This document shows, one piece after another, positions 42,000-50,730 of a stretch of 50,731 nucleotides of DNA (position 1 is the stretch's first letter; each line of letters begins with the position of its first letter). The position numbers and the translations under genes are program-made. The notes beneath the pieces were generated by a model, which did not search any database, had not been told where the DNA came from, and saw only the letters and a program-made list of their open reading frames with translations. Source of the DNA: Fidelibacterota bacterium UBA6531 (lineage in GTDB: Bacteria > Fidelibacterota > Marinisomatia > Marinisomatales > TCS55); contig DJKX01000023.1 of the NCBI GenBank assembly GCA_002436185.1, positions 1-50,731 of the forward strand, given 5' to 3'.

Positions 42000-42464
42000 A
42001 TGAAACGAATGAAAAATATATTTCTTCCTATCTTAATTACATCACTATTTATATTTGTTGCATGTGAAGATGAAGAAGCGGAAGAAACTGCCGCAGAAAG
42101 TGGCACAATAAGCGGTATAGTTACTTTCACTGGCACGTGGCCGGATACAGGAGATGTTAGCATTTCATTGCAAACATCATGGCCGCCCACCGGACCACCC
42201 TATGCCTACAAGGTTATAACTGAGGATAATCTGAATACAAGCAATCAGTATGATTTCAGTTTTGAAGCAGTTGCTTTTAGAACATATAAAGCCCTCGCTG
42301 TTTCTTGGGAAGATCTAAATGATCCCAATCCTGCCACAAATCAGCACACACTTGGTACTTATGGAGGTACAGTGGAAAATTATTTCATGGATCCAGACAG
42401 TATCGTTGTGTCAGTAGATCATTTTGAACTTATTGGGTTGGATTTTGAAGCAACGTTTTATTAA
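42000..42464 (+). CDS. Small lipoprotein coupled to the TonB receptor
   Basis: 154 residues with ribosome-binding site AAAGGAAACG. A lipoprotein signal ends at FVAC (Cys22) and is followed by an acidic stretch (EDEEAEETAAES). Then comes one beta-sandwich-like domain starting GTISGIVTFTGTWPDTGDVS, with repeated aromatic and Pro positions. It probably sits on the outer membrane as the ligand-binding or accessory partner of the receptor (inference from operon position). No named family recognised. Confidence 0.78.
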   Translation: MKRMKNIFLPILITSLFIFVACEDEEAEETAAESGTISGIVTFTGTWPDTGDVSISLQTSWPPTGPPYAYKVITEDNLNTSNQYDFSFEAVAFRTYKALAVSWEDLNDPNPATNQHTLGTYGGTVENYFMDPDSIVVSVDHFELIGLDFEATFY

Positions 42465-42496
42465 AACGTAAAAGAAGACTCGTTTAAAGCGACTAA

Positions 42497-42545
42497 AAGC
42501 CTCGTTTCCTCTATTTTAGATAAAATAGATATTCGGGGCTTTTTA
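42497..42545. terminator. Terminator between convergent operons
   Basis: Outer stem AGCCTCG/CGGGGCT (one G-U pair) enclosing a second hairpin TCTATTTT-AGAT-AAAATAGA, followed by T5. The minus-strand copy also ends in a short U run, so it may serve both the lipoprotein operon and the PepSY gene, whose stop it touches. Confidence 0.75.
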
Positions 42546-43097
42546 TAAATAAATAAAATAAAATATTAGAGGTATCAAAATACCCAAACCAGTCAGCCAA
42601 GCCCCCCGTCCGGTGATACCTTTTTTACCTTTCAGAACAAACAAGCCCGTTACAGCCAGGATGATCAAAACAGCGGCATAAATATCTGCCATCCAAGTCC
42701 ATAATTTTTTAGGGTGATTGAGATGCATGGCGTTGAATTCCTGGAGAAAAGCCCGCTTATTTATTGTTTCTAATTCTGCATTGCCCGTTTTCAGATTTAC
42801 ATCTAAGGTCTGGTTTTCCAGGAAAATTCGTATATGATCTGGTCCTGGCATGAATGTGGATTCAATTTCACCAGATATACCAGACAAAGACATTATTTTA
42901 TTTACGTCAGAATCAGAAGGAGGAACTTGCAGAAATGAAACATCAATTTGAAAAGTGTGATTGTCTATTTTGTAACTGGGGTTCCAGTCAGCAACATGAT
43001 TCACCGCTATGCCTGATACCGAATAAATGATGGTCAACCCAACGGCAAGGTACCCCAAATCACGGTGGAAAATATTATTCCATTTCCGCCACTTCAT
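42543..43097 (-). CDS. PepSY-associated transmembrane protein
   Basis: 184 residues. An N-terminal TM helix with FHRDLGYLAVGLTIIYSVSG (about 10-29) precedes a PepSY-like periplasmic domain (about 40-120). A second helix with MHLNHPKKLWTWMADIYAAV (about 124-143) follows, and a third helix lies at the end. His residues in the first and second helices resemble the heme-binding sites of iron-reductase-type PepSY proteins. It could take part in reduction of a metal or siderophore linked to the nearby TonB receptor, but it is on the opposite strand. It begins 3 bases after the DUF4920 gene, so they are one operon. Confidence 0.82.
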   Translation of the reverse strand: MKWRKWNNIFHRDLGYLAVGLTIIYSVSGIAVNHVADWNPSYKIDNHTFQIDVSFLQVPPSDSDVNKIMSLSGISGEIESTFMPGPDHIRIFLENQTLDVNLKTGNAELETINKRAFLQEFNAMHLNHPKKLWTWMADIYAAVLIILAVTGLFVLKGKKGITGRGAWLTGLGILIPLIFYFIYL

Positions 43098-43100
43098 TTT

Positions 43101-43562
43101 TTACTGTATAACAGCCCCAAGCCCGCGAAGACGGTAAATGGTTTTATCTTCTTCAGTAAGCTTATAATTTTTCTCATCAAATTCTTCGCCCTTTTCTTCA
43201 GCTTCATGTTTTTTGAAGCGCAGTACTTGTTCGTCGTTTAATGATAATTTTTCAAATTTACCTTCCGCCACAACATTTTTTCCTTTTGCAGTAATAGGAA
43301 ATACAATTACACCATCATCCACTTTAACGACGATTGTTTCGTAAGGCCGGTCGCTGGCTACTTCTATCCAACAGCCGCGATGGGAACAGACATCAACGAC
43401 TGTACCACTAACTTGTACCGGTTTATCTAAATATTTTTCCGGATTATCCAAGATTACAGATACTTTTGTTGTGGAATCAAGCTCTAGTTTTTTCCCGAGT
43501 TCGATTTCATTTGCTAACATATATGACAGTAGAAGAATGAATAATAATAAGCGTTTAACCAT
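43101..43562 (-). CDS. DUF4920 periplasmic protein
   Basis: The start is set at ATG 43562, preceded by AAGGATAAAACT and opening a signal peptide (MVKRLLLFILLLSYMLA). A start 48 bases upstream would hide it. 153 residues. The OB-like core has SVILDNPEKYLDKPVQVSGT then VVDVCSHRGCWIEVA. The CSHRGCW pair of cysteines is the hallmark of DUF4920 and probably binds a metal or forms a disulfide. Function unknown. It is the first gene of a pair with the PepSY protein, hinting at a shared metal-related role. Confidence 0.85.
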   Translation of the reverse strand: MVKRLLLFILLLSYMLANEIELGKKLELDSTTKVSVILDNPEKYLDKPVQVSGTVVDVCSHRGCWIEVASDRPYETIVVKVDDGVIVFPITAKGKNVVAEGKFEKLSLNDEQVLRFKKHEAEEKGEEFDEKNYKLTEEDKTIYRLRGLGAVIQ

Positions 43563-43654
43563 AGTTTTATCCTTTTTGGTTGAGACGAAATTACACGTTT
43601 CAAAATGCATTTTAAAAGGAGAATAGATTTAAGTTTGTCTTAAGAAATACTATT

Positions 43655-44464
43655 TTAAAAATTCTTCCCTTGTAGGTGTGCTTTCACAATTTCTTTAGTC
43701 AGGAATTTATAGGCATCATCAACAGTATCTGCAAAAAAGAATAAATCCATATCATCTTCAGAAATGGTTCCCATTTCCAATAAATAATCAAAATCCACAA
43801 CCTTTTTCCAGAATTTGCTGTCATAAATCACGACAGGGACTTTTTTCTTAATTTTTTTCGTCTGTATCAGTGTTAATAATTCCATGAGTTCATCTAATGT
43901 ACCGAAACCGCCGGGGAAAACTACAAGTGCTTTTGCCAGGTAAAGAAACCAGAATTTGCGCATAAAGAAATAATGGAAATAAAGGCTTAAATCTTTGGAA
44001 ATCCATTTATTACCTGATGCTTCAAATGGAAGTGTAATATTTAATCCCACAGCAAGTCCTTTCGCTTCAGATGCGCCACGATTCGCAGCTTCCATGATAC
44101 CCGGTCCACCCCCGGAGGTAATAATGAAACGCTTTTTCTTTTCTTTCAGCCCCATGCTCCATTTTGTGAGTTTAAACGCCAACGTGCGTGCATCTTCATA
44201 ATAGCGGCTCATGTCTACATCTCGCTTGAGTAGGCTTTTCTCTTTTTTGGACATATTTTCTGGTGCGATTTTTAATGCATTTTGAGTGTCTTCTTGTGAT
44301 TTTAATCGTGCCGATCCAAAAAACACGATAGTGTCGGCAATCTTATTCCGTCGGAAACGCTGGAGCGGACCAAAGTATTCAGCGAGTATTCTTAAAACAC
44401 GTCCGTCCGGACTTCCGACAAATTTTTTATCGAAATAAAAGCGATCTTTATTTTGATCTGACAT
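43655..44464 (-). CDS. LOG-family (TIGR00730) Rossmann-fold protein
   Basis: 269 residues. The two signature blocks are ITSGGGPGIMEAANRGASEA (about 114-133) and PGGFGTLDELMELLTLIQT (about 184-202). Members hydrolyse nucleoside 5'-monophosphates at the glycosidic bond, releasing the base (cytokinin-type LOG activity) and ribose 5-phosphate. The long N-terminal extension (about 1-50) and the helix-rich middle are typical of the longer bacterial subgroup. It is a single gene on the minus strand, 92 bases from the DUF4920 gene, with a start near AAAGGAAAATC. Confidence 0.9.
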   Translation of the reverse strand: MSDQNKDRFYFDKKFVGSPDGRVLRILAEYFGPLQRFRRNKIADTIVFFGSARLKSQEDTQNALKIAPENMSKKEKSLLKRDVDMSRYYEDARTLAFKLTKWSMGLKEKKKRFIITSGGGPGIMEAANRGASEAKGLAVGLNITLPFEASGNKWISKDLSLYFHYFFMRKFWFLYLAKALVVFPGGFGTLDELMELLTLIQTKKIKKKVPVVIYDSKFWKKVVDFDYLLEMGTISEDDMDLFFFADTVDDAYKFLTKEIVKAHLQGKNF

Positions 44465-44631
44465 TGATTTTCCTTTAAATAATTATCTGGGAAGTTAAAG
44501 ACTTTTGTTTACAAATCTACCAGTTACCCATAACCAAAAGTGTTATAATTTCCAGTTATTGATAAATAAAGCTCACTCATGTTTGAAAAGCCATAACGGG
44601 AAAATAATTAAATGCAATTTTGGATAATATA

Positions 44632-45408
44632 ATGAAATTAAGTCTTGAAGGAAAACGAGCCCTGATTTGCGGCAGTACAGATGGTATTGGCAGAGCCTGT
44701 GCAATACTTATGGCTGAACGTGGAGCGCACATAATTCTGGCCGCCCGTAATGAAGAAAAAATCACATCTGTTATGAGCAATTTGGCTGGCAGTGAGCATA
44801 GTTATATATGCGCAGACTTTGATAATCCGGATGATTTAAAACAAAAAACTGCCGATCATTTAGCTGAAACGGGCTCCGTCCATATTTTAATGAATAATAC
44901 CGGCGGTCCCCACGGCGGACCTCTTATTGAAGCGGAAGCAGAAGAATTTGAGGTTGCATTTCGACGCCATGTTATATCCAATCATTATCTCGTCCAATCT
45001 GTCATTCCGGGAATGAAGAAATTGGGGTACGGCCGTATTATCAATATTGTTTCCACATCCGTTCGTCAGGTAATCCCTGGTTTGGGAGTTTCCAATACCA
45101 TCCGTGGTGCTGTGGCGCAATGGGCAAAAACACTGGCGTTGGAACTGGGATCTGATGGCATTACCGTTAATAATGTTCTCCCCGGTTATACTAACACTGA
45201 ACGGTTGAAAGAACTCCTTGAAAAATGGGCTGAAAATGCAGGAATCAGCTATGAAGAAATGGTAGAATCAACTTCCAAGAAAATATCAATGCGCAGGATC
45301 GGTGAACCGGAAGAAATTGCATCTACTGTAGCATTTTTATCATCAGAGGCAGCCGGTTATATCAATGGTTCAGATTTCCCTATTGATGGGGGAAGGTTTG
45401 GGTTATGA
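44632..45408 (+). CDS. Short-chain dehydrogenase/reductase with non-canonical active site
   Basis: The start is set at ATG 44632; a TTG four codons upstream is in frame but less likely. 258 residues. Cofactor loop ICGSTDGIGRA (12-22), MNNTGGPHGGP (87-97, the NNAG equivalent) and IVSTS (139-143). The usual Tyr-x-x-x-Lys is replaced by SNTIR (154-158), as in a subfamily I recall from other FCB bacteria. Substrate unknown; reductase activity cannot be assumed. The 167 bases upstream hold a TATAAT near 44544. The acyltransferase gene follows after 40 bases on the same strand. Confidence 0.87.
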   Translation: MKLSLEGKRALICGSTDGIGRACAILMAERGAHIILAARNEEKITSVMSNLAGSEHSYICADFDNPDDLKQKTADHLAETGSVHILMNNTGGPHGGPLIEAEAEEFEVAFRRHVISNHYLVQSVIPGMKKLGYGRIINIVSTSVRQVIPGLGVSNTIRGAVAQWAKTLALELGSDGITVNNVLPGYTNTERLKELLEKWAENAGISYEEMVESTSKKISMRRIGEPEEIASTVAFLSSEAAGYINGSDFPIDGGRFGL

Positions 45409-45448
45409 TGCAACCAAAATACAAAAAACATAATTTACATTTGTAAAC

Positions 45449-46096
45449 GTGCTAAAAATAAAATACCAGATAGATAATATTCCTCTATGGTTTAAACCTT
45501 TTTATTATATCTCAACTTATCTGGGATTATGGTTGATTGTTTTTTACCGGTGGATAATCCAGAAAACATGTACAATAATCATTGAAGGACAGGAATTCAT
45601 TGATCTGTATCCATCTCGGATAGAAGCAATTTGGCATTATAGGGGGTCTATGTACTGGCTGGGTTTGCAGAATGTAACCAACCATGTCCAATTCAGCCAT
45701 CCCTTATGGTTTATGTATAAAATTATTTTAGCGTTACGCTGGCACGGTTGTAAGGTGGTGATTGGCTCTACGGGGTACGGCGGCAGAGAAGCTGCCGATA
45801 AAATTGTGGCAGAGATTAAAAATGGCTACTGCTGCTGCATTACTCCAGATGGACCGGCTGGTCCTTTTAAAGAAGTGAAAAAGGGTGTTTTACATATGTG
45901 TATGCAGTCCGGCGTCCCAGTTATACCTGTACAATGTGACAGTTCATTGTCTTTTCCTATATTCTGGAATTGGGATAAAAAAAGAGTTCCCTTTTTCTTT
46001 TCTACAATAACTATTCGTTATCAGGAACCCATGTTTGTAACAGAAGAAAATTTTGATGACGTTCATAAACAATTAGCAATTGCCATGGGAGATTAA
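45449..46096 (+). CDS. Lysophospholipid acyltransferase-like protein (DUF374)
   Basis: 215 residues from a GTG start. DUF374-type blocks: AIWHYRGSMYWLGLQ (His of the first acyltransferase motif, about 61), ALRWHGCKVVIGSTGYGGREA (about 91-111) and CITPDGPAGPFKEVKKG (about 129-145, the TPDGPxGP signature). The N-terminal hydrophobic helix (about 18-36) anchors it to the membrane. The family is thought to add acyl chains to lipid A-type or phospholipid precursors, and the acceptor here is unknown. Probably co-transcribed with the SDR gene upstream. Confidence 0.85.
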   Translation: MLKIKYQIDNIPLWFKPFYYISTYLGLWLIVFYRWIIQKTCTIIIEGQEFIDLYPSRIEAIWHYRGSMYWLGLQNVTNHVQFSHPLWFMYKIILALRWHGCKVVIGSTGYGGREAADKIVAEIKNGYCCCITPDGPAGPFKEVKKGVLHMCMQSGVPVIPVQCDSSLSFPIFWNWDKKRVPFFFSTITIRYQEPMFVTEENFDDVHKQLAIAMGD

Positions 46097-46097
46097 A

Positions 46098-46244
46098 ATG
46101 AAATTTGAGTTAAGTAATCATGCCTCTCACCAACAACCAGACTGGGATGGCATTGGTATTCTGCCAACTGGGTATGGAAAATATATAAGCCAATTAATAA
46201 TCAATTATAAAATTATAAATTTCCCTCGGGGATTCACAAAGTAG
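46098..46244 (+). CDS. Short ORF after the acyltransferase, possible remnant
   Basis: A 48-residue ORF starting one base after the acyltransferase stop and overlapping the convergent HAD gene by 51 bases. It begins MKFELSNHASHQQPDWDGIG and then ILPTGYGKYIS. The second half has no distinctive composition. It could be a real coupled mini-gene or the 5' remnant of a lost gene. No function proposed. Confidence 0.25.
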   Translation: MKFELSNHASHQQPDWDGIGILPTGYGKYISQLIINYKIINFPRGFTK

Positions 46245-46874
46245 TTTAGCCCCGGCTTCTGATAATATTTTTTTGTTTCTAAAGCCCCATAATACTCCAA
46301 TAGGGAACATTCCTGCTTTGAGCGCAGTTTGCATATCTGTTGGAGTGTCTCCGATAAAAATGCATTCTTCATTGGGAATACCTAATTTTTCTGCTATGTG
46401 AATTGCAAGTGTTGGGTCAGGTTTTTTAGCAAAACCTTGCCTAGCTCCACTGATAAATTTGAATGGCCATTTACCTAAAAATTCAGCTACCAGTTTTTGG
46501 GTCAAAAAATCTCTTTTATTAGAAAGAATAGCCATGGGCAGGTTATGACTGGTAATATCATCTAGTAATTGAGGGATGCCATCGTAAAACTTTGTAGAAT
46601 CACCCATTCTTTGTTCATATTCAATATATAGTTCCTGTACAATATCTTCAACTGTAACACTTGATTTATTCTGGTGTGCTATTGCTCGTTTTGCCAGTTT
46701 TGCTATTCCTTGCCCTATGAATATTCGATATTTTTTTATGGGATGTGTTGCAAAACCATTTCGCTCCAAAACAGTATTCATTGATACTGCAATATCATAA
46801 AGTGTATCAAGCAAGGTACCATCTAAATCAAAAATTACAGCTGATATATTTTTTGGTCTTTTGGGTATATTCAT
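46194..46874 (-). CDS. HAD-superfamily phosphatase, phosphoglycolate phosphatase-like
   Basis: 226 residues. HAD motif I is FDLDGTLLDT (15-24), motif II is AILSNKR (about 115-121), the Lys of motif III is in GFAKKPDP (about 147-154), and motif IV is FIGDTPTDM (about 173-181). The helical cap between about 25 and 95 is of the C1 type, as in Gph and PGMB enzymes. It probably removes phosphate from 2-phosphoglycolate or another small phosphate ester; the substrate is uncertain. Divergent from the rpe-tkt-rpiB operon across a 166-base gap. Confidence 0.87.
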   Translation of the reverse strand: MNIPKRPKNISAVIFDLDGTLLDTLYDIAVSMNTVLERNGFATHPIKKYRIFIGQGIAKLAKRAIAHQNKSSVTVEDIVQELYIEYEQRMGDSTKFYDGIPQLLDDITSHNLPMAILSNKRDFLTQKLVAEFLGKWPFKFISGARQGFAKKPDPTLAIHIAEKLGIPNEECIFIGDTPTDMQTALKAGMFPIGVLWGFRNKKILSEAGAKLLCESPREIYNFIIDY

Positions 46875-46984
46875 AGGGAATTACTTTTATTATTATTAGA
46901 AATATAAGGTGTCTTCCCAAAGTAGATTGAATAAATTTTACGTATATTTAAATTAATAAAAGTAACATTTGGGAAATAACATTC

Positions 46985-47044
46985 GTGGACAAATTGAAAA
47001 GACAAAAAACTATTTTAATCTGTGAACAAAAGGGTGTTCGGTGA
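46985..47044 (+). CDS. Possible 19-residue leader peptide before rpe
   Basis: GTG at 46985 opens VDKLKRQKTILICEQKGVR and stops with a TGA that overlaps the rpe GTG (GTGA). The coupling is the same type as between rpe, tkt and rpiB, which is the only evidence for it. It has no recognised function and could be chance. The rest of the 46875-47040 gap is AT-rich and shows no clear promoter. Confidence 0.25.
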   Translation: MDKLKRQKTILICEQKGVR

Positions 47045-47700
47045 TATTAGCCCCGTCTATTTTATCAGCTGATTTTTCAAATCTCGGGAATGCATTGCAA
47101 CTCTGCGATGAGGGTGGCGCACATTATATCCATGTGGATGTAATGGATAACCAGTTTGTTCCCAACCTCACCATTGGTCCTCCTATAGTAAAATCATTGC
47201 GGCCCCTAACGGTGAAATATATGGATGTCCATATGATGGTCATACATCCGGAAAAACTTGTTGAACCATTTGCCAAAGCAGGGGCCGATGGTATAACTTT
47301 TCATATCGAAGCAACGGATAAACCAAAAGAAGTTATTGACCTCATTAAGTCCGCAGGAAAGGATGTGGGTTTATCCTTAAAACCAAAAACACCTGTTTCA
47401 GATATTGAACCATTTTTAGATAAGATTAACCTTGTTTTAGTCATGAGTGTTGAACCTGGATTTGGCGGCCAAGGATATATTGATGGTTCTACTGAACGTG
47501 TGGCTGAAATTAAACAATTGCTGATAGAAAAAGGTCTGCAGAACAAAGTTCAAATTGAAGTAGATGGCGGGATCAAACTACATAATGCCAAAGAAGTAAT
47601 TGATGCAGGTGCAGATATATTAGTGGCTGGTTCAGAAGTATTTAAAGCAGATGATCCCATACAGGTAATGAAATCATTTTACTCATTAGAAAACTTATGA
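47041..47700 (+). CDS. rpe: Ribulose-phosphate 3-epimerase
   Basis: 219 residues from a GTG start preceded by AAGGG. Motifs: LAPSILSADFSNLG, YIHVDVMDNQFVPNLTIGP (metal-binding His and Asp), MDVHMMVIHPEK (second His), VMSVEPGFGGQGYI and IEVDGGIKLHNA (phosphate-binding and catalytic Asp). It interconverts ribulose 5-phosphate and xylulose 5-phosphate (EC 5.1.3.1). The stop overlaps the tkt ATG by 4 bases. Confidence 0.96.
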   Translation: MILAPSILSADFSNLGNALQLCDEGGAHYIHVDVMDNQFVPNLTIGPPIVKSLRPLTVKYMDVHMMVIHPEKLVEPFAKAGADGITFHIEATDKPKEVIDLIKSAGKDVGLSLKPKTPVSDIEPFLDKINLVLVMSVEPGFGGQGYIDGSTERVAEIKQLLIEKGLQNKVQIEVDGGIKLHNAKEVIDAGADILVAGSEVFKADDPIQVMKSFYSLENL

Positions 47701-49724
47701 AATCGTATACAGAATTGGATTCTTTTGAATCCTGGACTCCAGAAGAGAAGGATCAATATACACTAAATGTAATAAAAATGTTGGTTGTAGATGGAGTTAG
47801 AAATGCCAATTCAGGACATCCCGGAGGTGCATTATCTTCATCTGATTTTGCTTATATCCTTTTTAAAGAGTATTTGAATCTTGATCCGGATGATGATCAA
47901 TGGTTTAATCGTGATCGTTTTGTATTATCCGCAGGCCATGAATCCATGCTGCTATATGCTTTACTCCATTTTATTGGCTGGATACCTATGGATGAAATTA
48001 AAAATTTTCGTCAATTGGGAAGTAAAACTCCCGGACATCCTGAGGTTGAAATAAAAGGAGTTGAGGCAACCACAGGGCCACTGGGTCAAGGTGTTTGCAT
48101 GGGTGCTGGAATGGCGGTTGCTGAAGTTGTTGTACGTGAATTATTTAATAACCATAATGAAAATGCTGAAGATTTATTACACCATTTTACCTATGTATTA
48201 TGCGGTGATGGTGATTTACAAGAACCTGTTGCTCTAGGTGCGGCTGCTTTGGCGGGGCATTGGGGTCTGTCTAAACTGATTATGTTTTATGATTCCAATG
48301 ATGCGCAGATTTCGGGAAAAACCGGCAGATCTGACTCTACAAATGTTGCTACAGTTTTTGATGGACTGAATTGGCATGTGCAAAATATAGATGGCCATGA
48401 TCATAATGCCATTAGAAATGCTATAGAAAAAGCACAAGTGATTGATCAGCCCAGTATAATCATTGGCAAAACAGTTATGGCGCACGGTACAGCAACAATG
48501 GAAGGTGACCACGAAACACACGGCGCACCTTTACCACATGAAGAAATTTCAGCTACAAAAGAAAAATTACAAATGTCCAATGAATCATTCCATGTACCGG
48601 ACCAATGTATTGCTCATTTTCAGAATCGTTTTGAAAAATTAAGAGATACTGCATCAGATTGGAAATCTACTTTAAATAAAATGCAAAAAAATGATGAATT
48701 CAAAAGGACTTGGGAAATGGTGGTTGAAAATGAACTACCAGAGTTACAATTTCCTGATTTCGAAGAAGGAACGTCACTAGCGACACGAAAAGCATTTGGT
48801 GCTACTTTAGATTTATTTGCTGAAAAATTACCCCAACTGGTAGGAGGATCAGCAGATCTTGAACCATCTAATTATACTGGAAACTTCGCAAAAACTTATG
48901 GAGATTTTTTACCTGATAATGCAAAGGGTAGGAATTTTGCTTTTGGTGTACGGGAATTTCCTATGGCTGCATTGATGAACGGCATGAGCCTTCACGGCGG
49001 TGTTATACCTTTTGGAGGAACATTTTTAGTCTTCGCAGATTATTCACGTCCTGCATTGCGTTTAGGAGCATTACAAAATGTGCGAGCGATTCATGAATTT
49101 ACACATGATTCATTTTTTGTTGGTGAAGACGGACCTACACACCAACCAATTGAACATGCAATGGCATTACGAACTATACCAAACTTCTATGTTTTCCGAC
49201 CGGCTGATGCCAAAGAAACATCAGCTTGTTTTGAAAAGGCAATACGGTTGAATACATCCCAATCAGCATTACTTTTAACAAGGCAAGGTGTTCCTGTTTC
49301 AGGCAAAACTATAGCAGAAATAAAAGACGGGGTTGAAAAGGGAGGATATATTTATCAAGATTGCGATGGTGATCCTGAACTTGTTTTGATTGCAACTGGC
49401 TCTGAGGTCTCTCTGGCGCAAGATGTTGCAAAAAAAATGAATGATAAAAAAATTAGAATTATTAGCTTGCCATGCTGGAAATTATTTATGATGCAATCTC
49501 ATGAATATAGAAATACAGTTATACCACCTCGCGGATGTATGAAAATATCCATTGAAGCCGGTACAACCCTTGGGTGGGAGAGGTTTGTTGGGCCAGCAGG
49601 CTTAACAATCGGAATTGATCATTTCGGCTCTTCGGCTCCCAACAAGGTTCTGGCAGAAGAATTTGGTTTTACTCCTGAGAAAGTTGAACTTAAAATACGC
49701 GAACATTTGAGTGCATTATTATGA
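47697..49724 (+). CDS. tkt: Transketolase
   Basis: 675 residues, full length. The thiamine diphosphate-binding block is CGDGDLQEPVALGAAALAGH then WGLSKLIMFYDSND (about 163-196), with GHPGGALSSSDFAYIL near the N-terminus. The pyrimidine domain has PLGQGVCMGAGMAVAE and EDGPTHQPIEHAMALR (about 480), and a C-terminal domain follows. It moves two-carbon units between ketose and aldose phosphates (EC 2.2.1.1) and uses thiamine diphosphate, the product of thiN at 14.9 kb. ATGA overlaps join it to rpe upstream and rpiB downstream. Confidence 0.96.
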   Translation: MKSYTELDSFESWTPEEKDQYTLNVIKMLVVDGVRNANSGHPGGALSSSDFAYILFKEYLNLDPDDDQWFNRDRFVLSAGHESMLLYALLHFIGWIPMDEIKNFRQLGSKTPGHPEVEIKGVEATTGPLGQGVCMGAGMAVAEVVVRELFNNHNENAEDLLHHFTYVLCGDGDLQEPVALGAAALAGHWGLSKLIMFYDSNDAQISGKTGRSDSTNVATVFDGLNWHVQNIDGHDHNAIRNAIEKAQVIDQPSIIIGKTVMAHGTATMEGDHETHGAPLPHEEISATKEKLQMSNESFHVPDQCIAHFQNRFEKLRDTASDWKSTLNKMQKNDEFKRTWEMVVENELPELQFPDFEEGTSLATRKAFGATLDLFAEKLPQLVGGSADLEPSNYTGNFAKTYGDFLPDNAKGRNFAFGVREFPMAALMNGMSLHGGVIPFGGTFLVFADYSRPALRLGALQNVRAIHEFTHDSFFVGEDGPTHQPIEHAMALRTIPNFYVFRPADAKETSACFEKAIRLNTSQSALLLTRQGVPVSGKTIAEIKDGVEKGGYIYQDCDGDPELVLIATGSEVSLAQDVAKKMNDKKIRIISLPCWKLFMMQSHEYRNTVIPPRGCMKISIEAGTTLGWERFVGPAGLTIGIDHFGSSAPNKVLAEEFGFTPEKVELKIREHLSALL

Positions 49725-50158
49725 AAATTCATGTAGCTACTGACCATGCCGGGTTGGAACTCAAAAACAGTATTCGGGAATATTTGATAGATGAAGGTCA
49801 TGATGTAACCGATCATGGTGCACACGAGTATGATGCTCTTGATGATTATCCGGATTTTATTTTTCCATGTGCCCAAGCAGTGGCAGCTGATCCCGAAAGC
49901 AGAGGTATTATTCTAGGAGGTTCTGGTCAGGGTGAAGCCATGGCGGCCAACAGAATAAAAGGAGTCCGTGCGGCTGTGTTTTATAATGGTCCGGGAGAAA
50001 TTGTGAAACTCTCACGAGAACACAACAATGCCAATATGCTGTCTTTAGGTGCTCGTTTTATGACAGAAGATGAAATTTATGATATTATAAATATGTGGCT
50101 GAATGAACCTTTTGGTGGTGGAAGGCATCAGCGGCGTATAGATAAGTTGGATCAATAA
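49721..50158 (+). CDS. rpiB: Ribose-5-phosphate isomerase B
   Basis: 145 residues. The N-terminal ATDHAGLELK phosphate loop, then IILGGSGQGEAMAANRIKGV (64-83) and REHNNANMLSLGARF (99-113). The Cys found in the E. coli RpiB loop is absent, and the sequence is of the GGSGxGE type seen in Mycobacterium, where Glu72 at this position would be the catalytic base. It interconverts ribose 5-phosphate and ribulose 5-phosphate (EC 5.3.1.6). With rpe and tkt it covers most of the non-oxidative pentose phosphate pathway. Confidence 0.94.
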   Translation: MKIHVATDHAGLELKNSIREYLIDEGHDVTDHGAHEYDALDDYPDFIFPCAQAVAADPESRGIILGGSGQGEAMAANRIKGVRAAVFYNGPGEIVKLSREHNNANMLSLGARFMTEDEIYDIINMWLNEPFGGGRHQRRIDKLDQ

Positions 50159-50160
50159 AA

Positions 50161-50730
50161 TTATTTTTTATCAGATAAATAATTAAATATATCTGTCATA
50201 TCATCTTTAGTATTCATGTTCCAAAAACGTAAATCTTCACCAAAATCTAAATTTACAGAATTTATAATTTGAACAAGTTTGAATAAACTGTAATTATCTT
50301 TTTGGATTTCATTTTCTACAAAAGGTAAAATTCGTTTATTATAATACCCGCAAGTGACTTGGGTTTTTCCATTGGCTATTGGAACAATTGCATCTACTTC
50401 TTTATCCAAGTGTTTGCCCAATAAATTAATGATTTGAAAATCAATCAGAGGTAAATCGCACGATAGAAGCAGGTTCCAATCTGTTATTGTATTGGAAAGT
50501 GCAGTATAGAGTCCATTCATAGGAGCATTGATTTTCAAGGTATCTTGAATAAATGGTTTTTCAAATCCATCCGGTTTTTCTTTACCAACGATAATCCTAT
50601 TTTCAAAAGAGTTACACGCATCCCAAACGATGTCTAATACTGACTTACCATTGATTTTCGCCTTCCATTTTGGTGAACCAAATCGTTCACTTTTTCCACC
50701 TATTAATATAAATGCGGTAGCGGAGATGGT
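50161..50730 (-). CDS. MobA-like molybdenum cofactor guanylyltransferase / nucleotidyltransferase (5' end outside window)
   Basis: The frame is open from the window edge to the TAA at 50161. It begins (in the window) AFILIGGKSERFGSPKW, the nucleotide-binding loop of MobA-type NTP transferases (usually LAGGxSxRMGxDK). It continues through APMNGLYTALSNT, LLLSCDLPLID (the metal-binding Asp) and VTCGYYNKRILP. About 190 residues are visible. MobA attaches GMP to molybdopterin, but related NTP transferases are similar, so the exact reaction is uncertain. It is convergent with rpiB (2-base gap). Confidence 0.8.
   Translation of the reverse strand, partial: TISATAFILIGGKSERFGSPKWKAKINGKSVLDIVWDACNSFENRIIVGKEKPDGFEKPFIQDTLKINAPMNGLYTALSNTITDWNLLLSCDLPLIDFQIINLLGKHLDKEVDAIVPIANGKTQVTCGYYNKRILPFVENEIQKDNYSLFKLVQIINSVNLDFGEDLRFWNMNTKDDMTDIFNYLSDKK

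Noticed and set aside
44887..45120. Minus-strand ORF inside the SDR gene
   Set aside because: Antisense shadow with no initiation signal or recognisable domain.
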